Shown here: positions 43,037 to 53,169 of the stretch, piece after piece
How positions within the stretch are numbered: position 1 is the first letter of the stretch
How the letters are laid out: each line of letters opens with the position of its first letter
NCBI RefSeq assembly: GCF_900115165.1
Contig: NZ_FOVP01000004.1
Span: 167,454 to 231,453, forward strand
Reading direction: 5' to 3'
Source of the DNA: Roseovarius lutimaris
Lineage (GTDB): Bacteria; Pseudomonadota; Alphaproteobacteria; Rhodobacterales; Rhodobacteraceae
DNA length: 64,000 nt
Translations under genes and position numbers: made by a program
The notes under the pieces: model-generated
The model's input: the letters and a program-made list of their open reading frames with translations, nothing else
Told to the model about the DNA's origin: nothing
Database searches by the model: none

Positions 43037-44358
43037 GCCGGATTTATCCTGCGTATACTTACGGAAACGGCCCCCGATCCCGGTACTTTTGGGCCGAAAC
43101 AGTGTCTGTTCCCGATTTTCCACAGACGATGGACAAGATCACCTGCGACGTGGCCATCATCGGCGCCGGGTTTACCGGGCTGTCGGCCGCGTTGCGTCTG
43201 GCGAAAGCGGGTAATGATGTCTGTGTGTTTGAGGCCGAAACCCCCGGCTGGGGCGCGTCGGGGCGCAATGGCGGGTTTTGCTGTCTTGGTGGATCTGCGG
43301 CCTCTGATGCGATGCTGCGCAAGCTTTATGGCGAAGAGGCGCGGCGCGAATACCGCCGATCCGAAGCCGAGGCCGCTCGCTTTACGCAGACCTTGATCAA
43401 AGAGCATGACATCGCCGCAGACATCCACTCGGACGGCGAAACACTTTTGGCGCATACACCCAAAGCCGCAGCAAGTTTTGCCGAGCGTGCAAAAGGGATT
43501 GCGGCCGATTATGGCGTGACACCAACCCTGACAAGCGGCTCTGATCTGCCCCAGAAGGGCATGAAAGGCCCGTTCTACGCGGCTCTGACAACACCCATCG
43601 GCGTGGCGTTGAATCCGCTTAAATATGCGCTTGGGCTGGCCGATGCGGCGGTGTGCGCAGGCGCGCGCATCTTCGTAAACTCTGCCGTTACCAGGATCGA
43701 ACAGCCAAACGGGTTTCGCCTTAGCACGCCAAAAGCGCAGATCACTGCAAAACGCCTTATCGTCGCCACCAATGGCTATTCTTCGGATGACCTGCCTGAT
43801 TGGATGCGGTCACGCTATTTACCGACACAATCGAATGTCATCGTGACCCGCCCGCTTGGCGAAGATGAAATCGCCGAGCAAGGCTGGTCGAGCCATCAGA
43901 TGTGCTATGATGATCGGTTTTTCCTTCACTATTTCCGCCTTATGCCTGACAAACGGATGCTGTTTGGCATGCGTGGTGGCCTGTTCAGCTCACCTAGGTT
44001 CGATGCCCGCATGCACCGCACCATTCGGCGGCATTTCGAGACGATGTTCCCGGCCTGGCGGCATGTTGAAAGCCCCCATAGCTGGAACGGTCTGCTTAGT
44101 CTTGCGCCCGATTTGACGCCCTATGCGGGGCCGATTGCGGATATGCCCGGCGCGTTCACCGCACTGTCGTTTCACGGCAATGGCGTGGCGATGGGCACCT
44201 ACGCGGGCGCGTTGCTCGCGGATCTGGCACAGGGCAAAGCGCCCGAGCATCTCTATCCCAAGATCATGCAGGCCGCGCCGCGCCGCTGGCCACTTGGCCG
44301 CCTTCGCCGCGCCATGCTCTGGCCGCCCTATGCCTTGGCAACGGTGATGGGGGGTTAG
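43033..44358 (+). CDS. FAD-dependent oxidoreductase, PuuB (gamma-glutamylputrescine oxidase)-like
   Basis: 441-residue DAO-family flavoenzyme. The N-terminal FAD motif VAIIGAGFTGLSAALRLA is at about 40-57, followed by the GASGRNGGFC segment near 75 that contacts the flavin in PuuB-like proteins, and a C-terminal GVAMGTYAGALLAD near 385. PuuB oxidises gamma-glutamylputrescine; direct amine oxidation is also possible because no gamma-glutamylputrescine synthetase gene (puuA) is in the window. It is the last gene of the importer operon. Confidence 0.85.
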   Translation: MSRIYPAYTYGNGPRSRYFWAETVSVPDFPQTMDKITCDVAIIGAGFTGLSAALRLAKAGNDVCVFEAETPGWGASGRNGGFCCLGGSAASDAMLRKLYGEEARREYRRSEAEAARFTQTLIKEHDIAADIHSDGETLLAHTPKAAASFAERAKGIAADYGVTPTLTSGSDLPQKGMKGPFYAALTTPIGVALNPLKYALGLADAAVCAGARIFVNSAVTRIEQPNGFRLSTPKAQITAKRLIVATNGYSSDDLPDWMRSRYLPTQSNVIVTRPLGEDEIAEQGWSSHQMCYDDRFFLHYFRLMPDKRMLFGMRGGLFSSPRFDARMHRTIRRHFETMFPAWRHVESPHSWNGLLSLAPDLTPYAGPIADMPGAFTALSFHGNGVAMGTYAGALLADLAQGKAPEHLYPKIMQAAPRRWPLGRLRRAMLWPPYALATVMGG

Positions 44359-44361
44359 ACC

Positions 44362-45282
44362 CTATTCCGGCGTACGGGCCGCGCGGGTCTTGTTGCGCCT
44401 GATGCCAAGCTGGCGCTCGCGCAGGATGATCAGACAGCCGGCCAGGATCACCAAAGCCGCCCCGGACAGCATCGCGCCGGTCGGCACCTCGTCAAAGACG
44501 AAATAGCCAATCGAAAGCGCGAACAGGATCGAGGCATAATCAAACGGCGCAACCACGCTGGCATCGGCAAAGCGATAAGAGGATGTCAGGAAAATCTGCC
44601 CCAATCCCCCCAGGATGCCAGCCGTCACCAAAAGGCCGAATTCAGGCCCCGATGGCAGGGTCCAGCCAAACGGAATGGTCAATAGCGACAAGGCGGTCGA
44701 GGTGATCGAAAAATAGAACACGATCGCGCTGGTTTCTTCGGTCTGGACCAGTTTGCGCACGTAAATCTGGGCCAGTGCCGCACAGATCGCACCGGTAAGC
44801 ACCACCATCGCGCCCACCGCCTGCGCGGTTTCAACCATCGGCCCGCTCAACGCACTCAGACGCGGGGCAAGAACGATGAGAACCCCGACAAGGCCAATGG
44901 CGACCGCCCCAATCCGGTAAACGCCGACCTGTTCATTGAGAAACATGGCGGCAAAAACCACCACCAAAAGCGGCGCGGCATAGCTGATCGCCGTCACCTC
45001 TGGCAAGGGCAACAGGCCGAGGCCGGCAAAGCTCATTCCCATGGCGGCGGTGCCGACAAAGCCACGCCAGAAATGCCCGATCGGCGAGGCCACCTTGAGC
45101 CCGGTGCGCAAATCGCCACGCCAGGCAAGCCAGATCAGGATCACCGGAATGGCAAAGGCCGAGCGGAAAAACACCGCCTCGCCCGGCGGCACATGCCCCG
45201 AGGCCGCCTTGATCAGCGCGGACATCGTAATGAACAGGGTCACTGAAACAAGTTTAAGCGCGATGCCGGTCAAGGGCCGCAT
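44362..45282 (-). CDS. EamA/DMT family transporter
   Basis: 306 residues with ten predicted spans in two EamA repeats (about 5-140 and 150-290), including FLNEQVGVYRIGAVAIG near 115. It is convergent with the PuuB-like gene with a 3-bp gap. Only weakly like the other DMT gene at 17 kb. Likely exports amino acids or related compounds. Confidence 0.85.
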   Translation of the reverse strand: MRPLTGIALKLVSVTLFITMSALIKAASGHVPPGEAVFFRSAFAIPVILIWLAWRGDLRTGLKVASPIGHFWRGFVGTAAMGMSFAGLGLLPLPEVTAISYAAPLLVVVFAAMFLNEQVGVYRIGAVAIGLVGVLIVLAPRLSALSGPMVETAQAVGAMVVLTGAICAALAQIYVRKLVQTEETSAIVFYFSITSTALSLLTIPFGWTLPSGPEFGLLVTAGILGGLGQIFLTSSYRFADASVVAPFDYASILFALSIGYFVFDEVPTGAMLSGAALVILAGCLIILRERQLGIRRNKTRAARTPE

Positions 45283-45343
45283 GGGTTTGTTCCTTCGCGC
45301 CTGTGATCAGGCTAAAACGGAGACTATTTCGGCCTGACTGAGC

Positions 45344-45856
45344 CTAGGCCGGGTTGTCCGCCGTGGTTCTCGGAAGCACCCAATCGGCCCGCGGGAAGTG
45401 ACAGGTATAGCCCTGCGGAAGCCGTTTCAGGTAATCCTGATGCTCTGGCTCTGCTTCCCAGAAATCGCTGACGGGTTCAACCTCTGTCACGACTTTTCCG
45501 GGCCAAAGGCCGCTCGCCTCGACATCGGCAATGGTGCGCAGCGCCTCGGCTTTTTGCGCGTCATCGACGTAATAGATCGCCGAACGATAGCTAAGCCCAA
45601 CATCGTTGCCCTGTCGGTTTGCCGTGGTCGGGTCGTGAATCTGAAAGAAATATTCCAGTATCCGGCGATAGCTGATTTTGGCCGGGTCAAAGAAAATCTC
45701 GATCCCTTCGGTATGGGTGCCGTGGTTGCGATAGGTGGCATTGGGCACATCGCCGCCGGTATAACCGACGCGCGTCGAAATCACTCCCGGCAACTTGCGG
45801 ATCAAATCCTGCATGCCCCAGAAACATCCCCCCGCCAGAACTGCGCGCTCGCTCAT
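45344..45856 (-). CDS. msrA: peptide methionine-S-sulfoxide reductase MsrA
   Basis: Reduces the S-epimer of oxidised methionine. 170 residues with the nucleophile Cys in GGCFWGMQD near residue 11 and GYTGG near 32. Conserved acidic/tyrosine residues lie in [11 protein letters not shown] near 47 and later in [14 protein letters not shown]. The C-terminus contains YTCHF, a possible resolving Cys near 152. It overlaps msrB by 4 bp and is co-expressed with it. No signal peptide, so cytoplasmic. Confidence 0.95.
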   Translation of the reverse strand: MSERAVLAGGCFWGMQDLIRKLPGVISTRVGYTGGDVPNATYRNHGTHTEGIEIFFDPAKISYRRILEYFFQIHDPTTANRQGNDVGLSYRSAIYYVDDAQKAEALRTIADVEASGLWPGKVVTEVEPVSDFWEAEPEHQDYLKRLPQGYTCHFPRADWVLPRTTADNPA

Positions 45857-46308
45857 GTCACATCCTCCACTTGATCAAGGTAATCGCCATATCCCTGCGC
45901 TTGCATGTCATCGCGATGGACAAACCGAAGGCTGGCGGAATTGATGCAATAACGCAAGCCACCTTTGTCGCGCGGCCCGTCAGGAAAGACATGGCCAAGG
46001 TGGCTGTCGCCGTGCTTGCTGCGAACTTCGGTGCGGATCATCCCAAGCGTGACGTCGTTGATTTCCGCGACATGCGCCGGTTCAATCGGTTTGGTAAAGC
46101 TGGGCCAGCCACAGCCCGATTCGTACTTGTCCGAACTGGCAAAAAGCGGCTCGCCGCTTACGATATCGACATAAATGCCCGGCTCTTTGTTTCTCAGGTA
46201 CTTGCCCGTTCCGGGGCGTTCGGTGCCGCTTTTCTGCGTTACCCGAAATTCTTCAGGGCTTAGGGCCGCGATGGCGCTCGGATCTTTGGTATAATTGGTC
46301 AACGTCAT
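45853..46308 (-). CDS. msrB: peptide methionine-R-sulfoxide reductase MsrB
   Basis: Reduces the R-epimer. 151 residues from the ATG at 46308 (GAGGAG upstream); the longer frame would run into the divergent gpx promoter. The resolving Cys is in [11 protein letters not shown] near 71 and the catalytic Cys in [12 protein letters not shown] near 126. The zinc CxxC pairs are absent (LFASSDKY instead of LFSC), which marks the zinc-free subgroup. It leads the msrB-msrA unit, divergent from the exported glutathione peroxidase. Confidence 0.94.
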   Translation of the reverse strand: MTLTNYTKDPSAIAALSPEEFRVTQKSGTERPGTGKYLRNKEPGIYVDIVSGEPLFASSDKYESGCGWPSFTKPIEPAHVAEINDVTLGMIRTEVRSKHGDSHLGHVFPDGPRDKGGLRYCINSASLRFVHRDDMQAQGYGDYLDQVEDVT

Positions 46309-46436
46309 TCTCCTCACCCGGGTGGTTATCTCTATCAAATGGGGCGTAGACTGGAAATTCAAATGAAATTTACCCAAGGTGGTGATCCAAAGACCGCCCG
46401 CGGTGCGTATCACAATGAAATACCCGGGAGGTTCCA

Positions 46437-46958
46437 ATGCGTTATCTTGCAATTCTGTTCACGTTGATATGGGTCGGCCCTGCTCTTGCCCTTGATCTTG
46501 ATGCCGAGTTTGGCAACATCGACGGCGGCACGCTCAAACTCTCGGATTGGGCGGGTCGCCCGGTGCTAGTGGTCAATACCGCCTCGCAATGCGGGTTCAC
46601 CGGGCAATACGAGGGGCTTCAGGCGTTGCATGATACATATAGCGCGCTCGGCCTTGTGGTTCTGACTGTGCCGTCAGACGATTTTCGCCAAGAACTTGCC
46701 ACGGAAAAAGAGGTCAAGGAGTTCTGCGAGATCAACTATGGCCTGACCCTGCCGATGACCACGATAACGCCGGTGACGGGGCCTAATGCGCACCCGTTCT
46801 ATGCCTCGGTCGCCCAAGAGGCGCGGTTTGAACCAAGCTGGAATTTCAACAAGATCCTGATTTCTCCCGACGGCACTGTTGCGGGCACATATGGCTCAGC
46901 CACCCGGCCCCTATCGCCCAAGATGACAAGCGCGATTGAGGCTTTTTTGCCGAAATAG
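46437..46958 (+). CDS. exported glutathione peroxidase-like protein
   Basis: 173 residues beginning with a signal peptide (about 1-18, ending PALALD) that is uncommon in this family, then the thioredoxin-fold GPx domain: peroxidatic Cys in [12 protein letters not shown] near 43, a second Cys in EFCEINYG near 90, and the catalytic Trp/Asn in WNFNKILIS near 138. Cysteine rather than selenocysteine. With the GGGAGG ribosome site and divergent msrBA it forms an oxidative-damage locus covering the periplasm and cytoplasm. Electron donor is probably thioredoxin-like. Confidence 0.88.
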   Translation: MRYLAILFTLIWVGPALALDLDAEFGNIDGGTLKLSDWAGRPVLVVNTASQCGFTGQYEGLQALHDTYSALGLVVLTVPSDDFRQELATEKEVKEFCEINYGLTLPMTTITPVTGPNAHPFYASVAQEARFEPSWNFNKILISPDGTVAGTYGSATRPLSPKMTSAIEAFLPK

Positions 46959-46961
46959 AGC

Positions 46962-47996
46962 CTACCAATCCATCACGACCTTGCCAGAATTGCCCGACAT
47001 CATCGCGGCAAATCCCGCTTCGTAATCATCAATAGAAATGCGATGCGTGATCAGGCCCGACATATCAAGGCCCGACTGCACCAGCGCGATCATCTTGTAC
47101 CAGGTCTCATACATCTCGCGACCATAGATGCCTTTGATATGTAGCATCTTGAAGATCACGCTGTTCCAATCGACGGCAAATTCGGTTGGGGCAATGCCGA
47201 GCAGGGCAAGCTTGCCGCCATTGTTGAGCCGCGCGATCATCTGCTGCATCGCCGGGGCAGCGCCTGACATTTCAAGGCCCACGTCAAAGCCTTCGGTCAT
47301 GCCAATATCGTCCATCACATCACGAAGCTGTTGATTAGAAACATCGACCACATGCTGCACCCCCATTTTACGTGCGAGCTCAAGGCGATAGGGGTTGATA
47401 TCGGTGATCACCACCTTTCGGGCGCCAACCTTTTGCGCAACCAGCGCGCCCATGATGCCAATCGGCCCCGCGCCGGTGACAAGCACATCCTCACCCACCA
47501 GATCAAAGCTAAGCGCGGTATGCACGGCGTTGCCGAAAGGGTCAAAAATCGCGGCGATCTCATCGGGGATATCCTCGGGGATCGGCACAACGTTGCTTTC
47601 AGGAATACAGACATACTCGGCAAAGGATCCGGGCCTGTGCACGCCAACCCCCTTGGTGTTGCGGCAAAGCTGTCCGCGACCGGCGCGACAATTGCGGCAG
47701 GTGCCGCAGACGATATGACCCTCACCACTGACCCGCTGACCGATCCGGTATTTCACGGCGGCGGCCCCCGTATCTACGATTTCGCCGACAAACTCATGCC
47801 CTACCACCATCGGCACAGGCACGGTTTTCGCGCTGAATTCATCCCATTTCCAGATATGGACATCGGTGCCGCAAATCGCCGACTTGCGGACCTTGATCAA
47901 CACATCGCTCGGGCCCACCTCGGGCACCGGCACGTAGTCCATCCAAAGGCCCGGCTCAGGCCGTGATTTCACAAGCGCCTTCATCTCGTTCTTCAT
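46962..47996 (-). CDS. tdh: L-threonine 3-dehydrogenase
   Basis: Zinc-dependent medium-chain dehydrogenase that makes 2-amino-3-ketobutyrate. 344 residues; the first ATG overlaps the kbl stop by 4 bp, supporting it over an ATG four codons later. Catalytic zinc site [11 protein letters not shown] near 38, structural zinc cysteines [15 protein letters not shown] near 97-111, and NAD motif [12 protein letters not shown] near 170. Works directly with the upstream kbl product. Confidence 0.95.
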   Translation of the reverse strand: MKNEMKALVKSRPEPGLWMDYVPVPEVGPSDVLIKVRKSAICGTDVHIWKWDEFSAKTVPVPMVVGHEFVGEIVDTGAAAVKYRIGQRVSGEGHIVCGTCRNCRAGRGQLCRNTKGVGVHRPGSFAEYVCIPESNVVPIPEDIPDEIAAIFDPFGNAVHTALSFDLVGEDVLVTGAGPIGIMGALVAQKVGARKVVITDINPYRLELARKMGVQHVVDVSNQQLRDVMDDIGMTEGFDVGLEMSGAAPAMQQMIARLNNGGKLALLGIAPTEFAVDWNSVIFKMLHIKGIYGREMYETWYKMIALVQSGLDMSGLITHRISIDDYEAGFAAMMSGNSGKVVMDW

Positions 47997-49192
47997 TGGA
48001 TCACTCCCAGATCGCGGCCCACCTCGGCAAAGGCGCTAATTGCGGTATCCAGCATCTCGCGGGTCAATCCCGCGCTCATCTGCGTGCGAATGCGGTCCTG
48101 ATCCTTTGGCACCACCGGAAACGAAAAAGCAGTCACAAACACACCCCGTTCGCCCAGTTTAGCAGCCATATCCTGCGCCAGCTTCGGATCGCGCAGCATA
48201 ACCGGAATGATCGCATGTTCGCCGGGCAATAGCTCGAACCCAAGCGCACCCATCTTCTCGCGGAAGTACGCCGCATTCTCCCAAAGGCGAGTGCGCCGCT
48301 CGGCGCCGTTTTCCAGCATCTCGAATACCTTGATCGACGCCCCGGCAATCACCGGCGCAAGCGTGTTCGAGAACAGATAGGGCCGCGAGCGTTGCCGCAG
48401 CCAATCAACCACACCGGCGCTCGCCACCGTATAGCCACCCGACGCGCCGCCAAGCGCCTTGCCCAGCGTCCCGGTCAGGATATCAACCCGCTCCATCACG
48501 CCAAACATCTCCGGCGTGCCGCGCCCGGTTGGCCCCACAAAGCCTGTGGCGTGGCAATCATCCACCATGACCATCGCGTCATACCGCTCGGCCAGATCAC
48601 AAATCTGATCGAGACGCGCGTAATAGCCATCCATCGAAAACACCCCATCGGTGGCAATCAACCGGTGCCGCGCGCCCTGCGCCTCTTTAAGGCAACGTTC
48701 CAGATCGGCCATATCGCTATTGGCATAGCGATACCGCTGTGCCTTGCACAGTCGCACACCGTCGATGATGCTGGCATGGTTCAGCGCATCCGAAATGATC
48801 GCATCTTCGGGGCCAAGAATAGTTTCGAACAACCCGGCATTCGCGTCAAAACAGCTTGGGTAAAGAATGCAATCCTGTTTTCCCAGAAACCCCGCGATCC
48901 GGGCCTCAAGCGTCTTGTGCTCTTCCTGTGTGCCGCAGATAAAGCGCACGCTCGCCATGCCAAACCCATAGCGATCAAGCGCATCATGCGCGGCCTTGAT
49001 AATCTCGGGGTTGTCGGCAAGACCAAGATAGTTGTTGGCACAAAGGTTGATGGCCTCATGACCATCGGCAAGCCGAATTTCGCCGGCCTGCATCGAACTT
49101 ATCACACGCTCACGCTTGTAAAGCCCGTCATCGCGCAAGCCCTCAAGCCGCCCGGTGATATCCTCGTCAAATCGCTCAGATGCGCGCGCCAT
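47993..49192 (-). CDS. kbl: glycine C-acetyltransferase (2-amino-3-ketobutyrate CoA ligase)
   Basis: PLP enzyme that splits 2-amino-3-ketobutyrate with CoA into glycine and acetyl-CoA. 399 residues, with [10 protein letters not shown] near 51, [11 protein letters not shown] near 112, VDDCHATGF near 209, and the PLP Lys in [10 protein letters not shown] near 240. First of the kbl-tdh operon for threonine degradation. GGGAGA precedes the ATG, and a dispersed GC-rich repeat lies just upstream. Confidence 0.95.
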   Translation of the reverse strand: MARASERFDEDITGRLEGLRDDGLYKRERVISSMQAGEIRLADGHEAINLCANNYLGLADNPEIIKAAHDALDRYGFGMASVRFICGTQEEHKTLEARIAGFLGKQDCILYPSCFDANAGLFETILGPEDAIISDALNHASIIDGVRLCKAQRYRYANSDMADLERCLKEAQGARHRLIATDGVFSMDGYYARLDQICDLAERYDAMVMVDDCHATGFVGPTGRGTPEMFGVMERVDILTGTLGKALGGASGGYTVASAGVVDWLRQRSRPYLFSNTLAPVIAGASIKVFEMLENGAERRTRLWENAAYFREKMGALGFELLPGEHAIIPVMLRDPKLAQDMAAKLGERGVFVTAFSFPVVPKDQDRIRTQMSAGLTREMLDTAISAFAEVGRDLGVIQ

Positions 49193-49213
49193 TCTGTTTC
49201 TCCCACTTTATTT

Positions 49214-49276
49214 CACCGTTCCGAAAATACTCCGGGGGAGTCGCCCATCGGGCGACGGGGGCAGCGCCCCCAACCG
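49214..49276. repeat. dispersed GC-rich intergenic repeat
   Basis: GTCGCCC-ATC-GGGCGAC (49240-49256) is followed directly by GGGGGC-AGC-GCCCCC (49257-49271), two perfect hairpins back to back, preceded by GAAAATACTCCGGGGGA. The same plan recurs at 52.4 kb and partly at 36.6 kb. It fills the gap between the hydantoinase gene stop and the kbl start. Confidence 0.75.
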
Positions 49277-49279
49277 TCC

Positions 49280-51280
49280 TTATACAGCAATTCTTGGCCG
49301 ACCCGAGGCCTCGATGGTAATTTCCGCTTCCAGGAATACCTGCCGCGCTTCGGCCTGTGCCTGCTTGATGTCCCGCCGAGCCGTGACATGGATATCGGCG
49401 GCCCCGGCCGCCTCGGCCTCGGCGCGGGCATCGGTCTCAAGTGCGGATTGAAGCGCCTGCATGGCCGCCTCTGAAGCGGCGTAATCCTCGGGTCCGGTTT
49501 CCAGATGCACACGATACTTGCCCTCGACGGGCGAGGTCACCGTACCACTGCGCCGGATCGTGACGCGCCCGACAACCGCGCCGATCGCATTGGCAACCCC
49601 CGCATGTTCGGGCAGGATCATATGGGTATGCACCCGCTCACCCACCGCCGGATAATAGCTCGCGGCGGAGGCGCCAAGCCCGATTACCGGCACCGCAAGC
49701 CCGGTATCGAGCCGCAAAAGCCCCGCGTGTTGATCCAACCCTTTTTGCATCAGCGCATGCGCCGCCAACTGCGCGGCCGGCAGACCAAAATCAACATCTT
49801 CTTCGCCAAATGCAGTCTCTAACAAGGCCAAACTCGTCTGATGCGTTAGCCGATCCACGATCATCTGCGCCATGTCTTCTGGTGATCTCGCAAGCGTATT
49901 TCCCGCTCCGGTCCGCTTGCGCGCCATAAGCTCTAACGCCTTCTGAGCAGCCTCACCATCCCAGGCCTCAAGCCGCCCGAGAATGTGACTTGCATCTGAT
50001 GGGGTCACGCCCGCGATCTGGACAAGCCCGCGCCGCACGAGGCGCTGCAACGCCTGGCTTTCCATCCGGGTTCTAAGCATGCGTCCCACCGGATGCACAC
50101 CGTCACCAAGTCGGTCAAGCAAATCCGCTTCGCGCTCGCTTAGCCCGTCGCTATCCACACCAGACACCGCGCGCAGAAACCGGGCGTCATATTCACCGGG
50201 TGCGGAAGAGCGCAGCTGATCATCCAGCACCGCATGCACAAGATCGGGCGCCTCGGTTGCCATAAGGCTGATCGGCACCAAACGGCGGGGCCCAAGGGTC
50301 ACGCCACCCTCAAGCCCCTCGTCCCTGACATGCACCTCGCTATCGCCGCCAAGACCAAAGGTGCGCATCGCGACCGCTTCGACCATGGTGCGCCAGGGGC
50401 CCACCTGCGCGCCCGCCGGGTCAATCGCGGGCCGACCATCACGCAGCACGGCAACATCGGTGGTGGTGCCGCCAATATCGGACACAAGCGCATGGTCCGC
50501 CCCCGTCATCCAGCGCGCGCCGACAATGCTTGCCGCTGGCCCGCTCAGGATCGTCTCAATCGGTCGTTCGCGGGCCTGATCGGCGGAAATAAGCGCGCCA
50601 TCGCCGCGCACCACCATCAAGGGCGCCGCAATGCCAAGATCGCGCAGCTTGCCCTCGGCCTTGTCGATAAGGCGCGCGATCATCCCGATCAGCCGCGCAT
50701 TCAAAAGTGCCGTCAGCGCCCGTTTCGGCCCATTCAAGCGCGCCGAAAGGTGATGCGAGCACGATACCGGCCGCCCGGTCACCTCTCGGATGATCGTTGC
50801 AGCGGCAAGCTCATGCGCCGGGTTACGGGTGGCAAATTGCGACGCCACGGCAAAGGCAGATATCCCACATTCGGTCTCTAACCAAGCCAAAAGCGCGTCT
50901 GTATCCAACGGCGTGACCTGCCCGCCCGCGTGGTTATGCCCTCCGGAAATCACCAGAGCAGGGTCACCGCCAAGAGCCTCTGCCAAGCCGTGCGCCGTCA
51001 AGTCCGCCTCGCGAAACCCGATATAGACAAGACCGACGCGCCCACCCTGCCCCTCGACAAGAGCATTGGTGGCCAGTGTGGTCGACAAAGAGGCAAGACC
51101 GATTTCACCCGCATCGACATTGCCCTCGGCAAGCACCGCCGCAACCGCTGCGCCGATACCAACCGCAAGATCGTGCCGCGTGGTCAACGCCTTGGCGCTT
51201 GCGATCACCTCGCGCTCGTCCCTGATCAACACCGCGTCCGTATAGGTGCCGCCAGTATCCACCCCCAAAAGCAAGGCCAT
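49280..51280 (-). CDS. hydantoinase/oxoprolinase family protein, HyuA-type
   Basis: 666 residues with the N-terminal HydA_N nucleotide-fold (DTGGTYTDAVLI near 8, SLSTTLATNALVEG near 64) and a central HyuA domain with SDIGGTTTDVAVL near 265. HyuA hydrolyses hydantoins or oxoproline with ATP, normally together with a HyuB subunit. No hyuB gene is adjacent; neighbours are kbl and queG. Either the partner is elsewhere or this is a single-subunit variant. GAGG precedes the ATG. Confidence 0.85.
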   Translation of the reverse strand: MALLLGVDTGGTYTDAVLIRDEREVIASAKALTTRHDLAVGIGAAVAAVLAEGNVDAGEIGLASLSTTLATNALVEGQGGRVGLVYIGFREADLTAHGLAEALGGDPALVISGGHNHAGGQVTPLDTDALLAWLETECGISAFAVASQFATRNPAHELAAATIIREVTGRPVSCSHHLSARLNGPKRALTALLNARLIGMIARLIDKAEGKLRDLGIAAPLMVVRGDGALISADQARERPIETILSGPAASIVGARWMTGADHALVSDIGGTTTDVAVLRDGRPAIDPAGAQVGPWRTMVEAVAMRTFGLGGDSEVHVRDEGLEGGVTLGPRRLVPISLMATEAPDLVHAVLDDQLRSSAPGEYDARFLRAVSGVDSDGLSEREADLLDRLGDGVHPVGRMLRTRMESQALQRLVRRGLVQIAGVTPSDASHILGRLEAWDGEAAQKALELMARKRTGAGNTLARSPEDMAQMIVDRLTHQTSLALLETAFGEEDVDFGLPAAQLAAHALMQKGLDQHAGLLRLDTGLAVPVIGLGASAASYYPAVGERVHTHMILPEHAGVANAIGAVVGRVTIRRSGTVTSPVEGKYRVHLETGPEDYAASEAAMQALQSALETDARAEAEAAGAADIHVTARRDIKQAQAEARQVFLEAEITIEASGRPRIAV

Positions 51281-51327
51281 ATGCCGATCCTCTATTCGTT
51301 TCCCTCGGGTTTAACCGGCTTTGCGTC

Positions 51328-52377
51328 TTATGCCAGCCTGTTTGCGGCATTCTCCAGTCGCTTCGCTGCCCATCGGGCCGCATCTGCAACGGTTGGGTCC
51401 GGATCTTCGCAAAGACCCTGCGCCACAGACCAAAGCGATGGCTCTCCTGAGTTGCCAATCGCATAAAGCACGTTGCGCACAAAGCGATCCCGGCCAATCC
51501 GCTTGATCGGGCTACCCGAGAACCTCGCGCGAAACGCCGTGTCGTCGAGCATCGCCAGATCGGCCAGCTTGGGCGCCTTGAGGTCGTCACGAGCATGGTA
51601 TTTGACCTCGCGCGCCTCAACCGCGAACTTGTTCCAGGGACAGACCGCGAGGCAGTCATCACACCCATAAATCCGGTTCCCCATACGCGCACGCAACTCT
51701 TCGTCAACCGGACCTTTATGCTCGATCGTGAGATAGGAAATACAGCGGCGCGCATCAAGCTGATGAGGGGCGGGAAAGGCATCCGTCGGGCAGATATCAA
51801 GGCAGGCGCGGCACGACCCGCAATGATCAATTTCCGCAGGATCAGGCTCTAGATCAAGCGTGGTAAAGACCGATCCGATAAAGAACCAACTGCCCAAATC
51901 CCGACTGACAAGATTGGTGTGCTTACCTTGCCAGCCAAGTCCGGCCGCCTGGCCAAGCGGCTTTTCGGGCACCGGCGCCGTATCAACAAAAACCTTCACC
52001 TCGCCGCCACCCTCGCCAATCAACCATCGCGCCAGACGCTTCAATCGCTTCTTGACCGTATCGTGATAATCCTTGTTTCGGGCATAGACAGAGACTGTTC
52101 CGATATCCCGCTCTGCCAGCATCGCCATCGGATCATCTTTGGGCGTATAGCTTTCGGCAAGCATGATCACGCTGCGCGCCTCGGGCCAGAGGGCGGCGGG
52201 GTTGCCACGCCAGTTCTGACGCTCGGCAAGCCAATCCATTTGCCCGTGATAGCCCTTGTCGACAAAGGCCTTAAGGCGCCCCGGCACCTGCGGTACATCC
52301 CAGGGACGGCAAAGTTTGCAGGCATCAAACCCCTCGGACATGGCCTGCTGAACAAGTCTCTGTTTCAGCGTGATCAT
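51328..52377 (-). CDS. queG: epoxyqueuosine reductase QueG
   Basis: Cobalamin-dependent iron-sulfur enzyme that finishes queuosine in tRNA. 349 residues with the N-terminal substrate/cobalamin region (about 10-160, [14 protein letters not shown] near 149), two 4Fe-4S motifs [12 protein letters not shown] near 182-193 and [10 protein letters not shown] near 234-243, and a short C-terminal HEAT-like part. The ribosome site lies in the tail of the dispersed repeat upstream. Preceded by the GST gene. Confidence 0.94.
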   Translation of the reverse strand: MITLKQRLVQQAMSEGFDACKLCRPWDVPQVPGRLKAFVDKGYHGQMDWLAERQNWRGNPAALWPEARSVIMLAESYTPKDDPMAMLAERDIGTVSVYARNKDYHDTVKKRLKRLARWLIGEGGGEVKVFVDTAPVPEKPLGQAAGLGWQGKHTNLVSRDLGSWFFIGSVFTTLDLEPDPAEIDHCGSCRACLDICPTDAFPAPHQLDARRCISYLTIEHKGPVDEELRARMGNRIYGCDDCLAVCPWNKFAVEAREVKYHARDDLKAPKLADLAMLDDTAFRARFSGSPIKRIGRDRFVRNVLYAIGNSGEPSLWSVAQGLCEDPDPTVADAARWAAKRLENAANRLA

Positions 52378-52442
52378 GTTTCTTCTGGCCTTAAATATCC
52401 CGGGGGAATCGCCCTTTGGGCGATGGGGGCAGCGCCCCCAAA
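52378..52442. repeat. dispersed GC-rich intergenic repeat
   Basis: ATCGCCC-TTT-GGGCGAT (52408-52424) followed by GGGGGC-AGC-GCCCCC (52425-52439), with TTCTTCTGGCC and AATATCCCGGGGGA before them. It spans the entire gap between the GST stop and queG start, so transcripts of both carry it. Confidence 0.75.
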
Positions 52443-52443
52443 T

Positions 52444-53109
52444 TCAGAAATCCAGATCGGCATAATGCGCAGGCGGCGGAAACCCCGGCACCTGATCCGC
52501 CAAAATACTGCGAAAGGCCGGTCGGGATTTGATCTTGGCGTACCAATCCTTGACCGCCTCGCTCCGGTTCCAATCAACATCGCTGATGTAATCCAGCGCA
52601 CTCAGATGCGCCGCAGCGGCGAAATCTGCAAGCGTCATCACATCACCTGCAAGCCAGCGGCGATGATCCAGCAGCCACGCCATGTAATCGAGGTGATACT
52701 TGATCGCCCGCGCGCCGTCCTTGACATTTCGGCTATCGGGAAAGCCCAGTTTCATCACCTTTTTATTCACCCGTTCACCGATAAGCTTGGAGGTGACTTC
52801 GCTGTGAAACTTGTCATCAAACCAGCCCACGATCCGGCGCACCTCATAGCGGGCATCGGTGCTTTTGGGCATAAGGCTGGGCTCTGGATATTTCTCCTCC
52901 AGATATTCGCAAATTGCCGCGCTTTCGGACATGGTCTTACCGTCGATCTTGAGAACCGGCACCTTGCCGGCCGGGTTGCGACGCAGGAAATCGGGATCCT
53001 GCTCCCAATACCGTTCTTCCACCAGCTCGCATTCAATCTTCTTTTCCGCGAGGCTGAGCCGCACTTTGCGGCAATAGGGCGAAAGCGGAACGTGAAAAAG
53101 CTTGGCCAT
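52444..53109 (-). CDS. glutathione S-transferase family protein
   Basis: 221 residues. The N-terminal thioredoxin-like domain (about 1-78) has SPYCRKVRLSLAEK with a Ser/Cys pair near 9-12, the cis-Pro in GKVPVLKIDG near 50, and the glutathione-contact Glu-Ser in MSESAAICEYLEE near 60. The helical C-domain (about 90-215) ends in a SRPAFRSIL-like segment typical of bacterial GSTs. Substrate unknown. Confidence 0.88.
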   Translation of the reverse strand: MAKLFHVPLSPYCRKVRLSLAEKKIECELVEERYWEQDPDFLRRNPAGKVPVLKIDGKTMSESAAICEYLEEKYPEPSLMPKSTDARYEVRRIVGWFDDKFHSEVTSKLIGERVNKKVMKLGFPDSRNVKDGARAIKYHLDYMAWLLDHRRWLAGDVMTLADFAAAAHLSALDYISDVDWNRSEAVKDWYAKIKSRPAFRSILADQVPGFPPPAHYADLDF

Positions 53110-53169
53110 AGTGCGGTTTTACCTTTGGTCCAGATGGTTGACCCTCAATGCCCACATTACACGGGTTTT

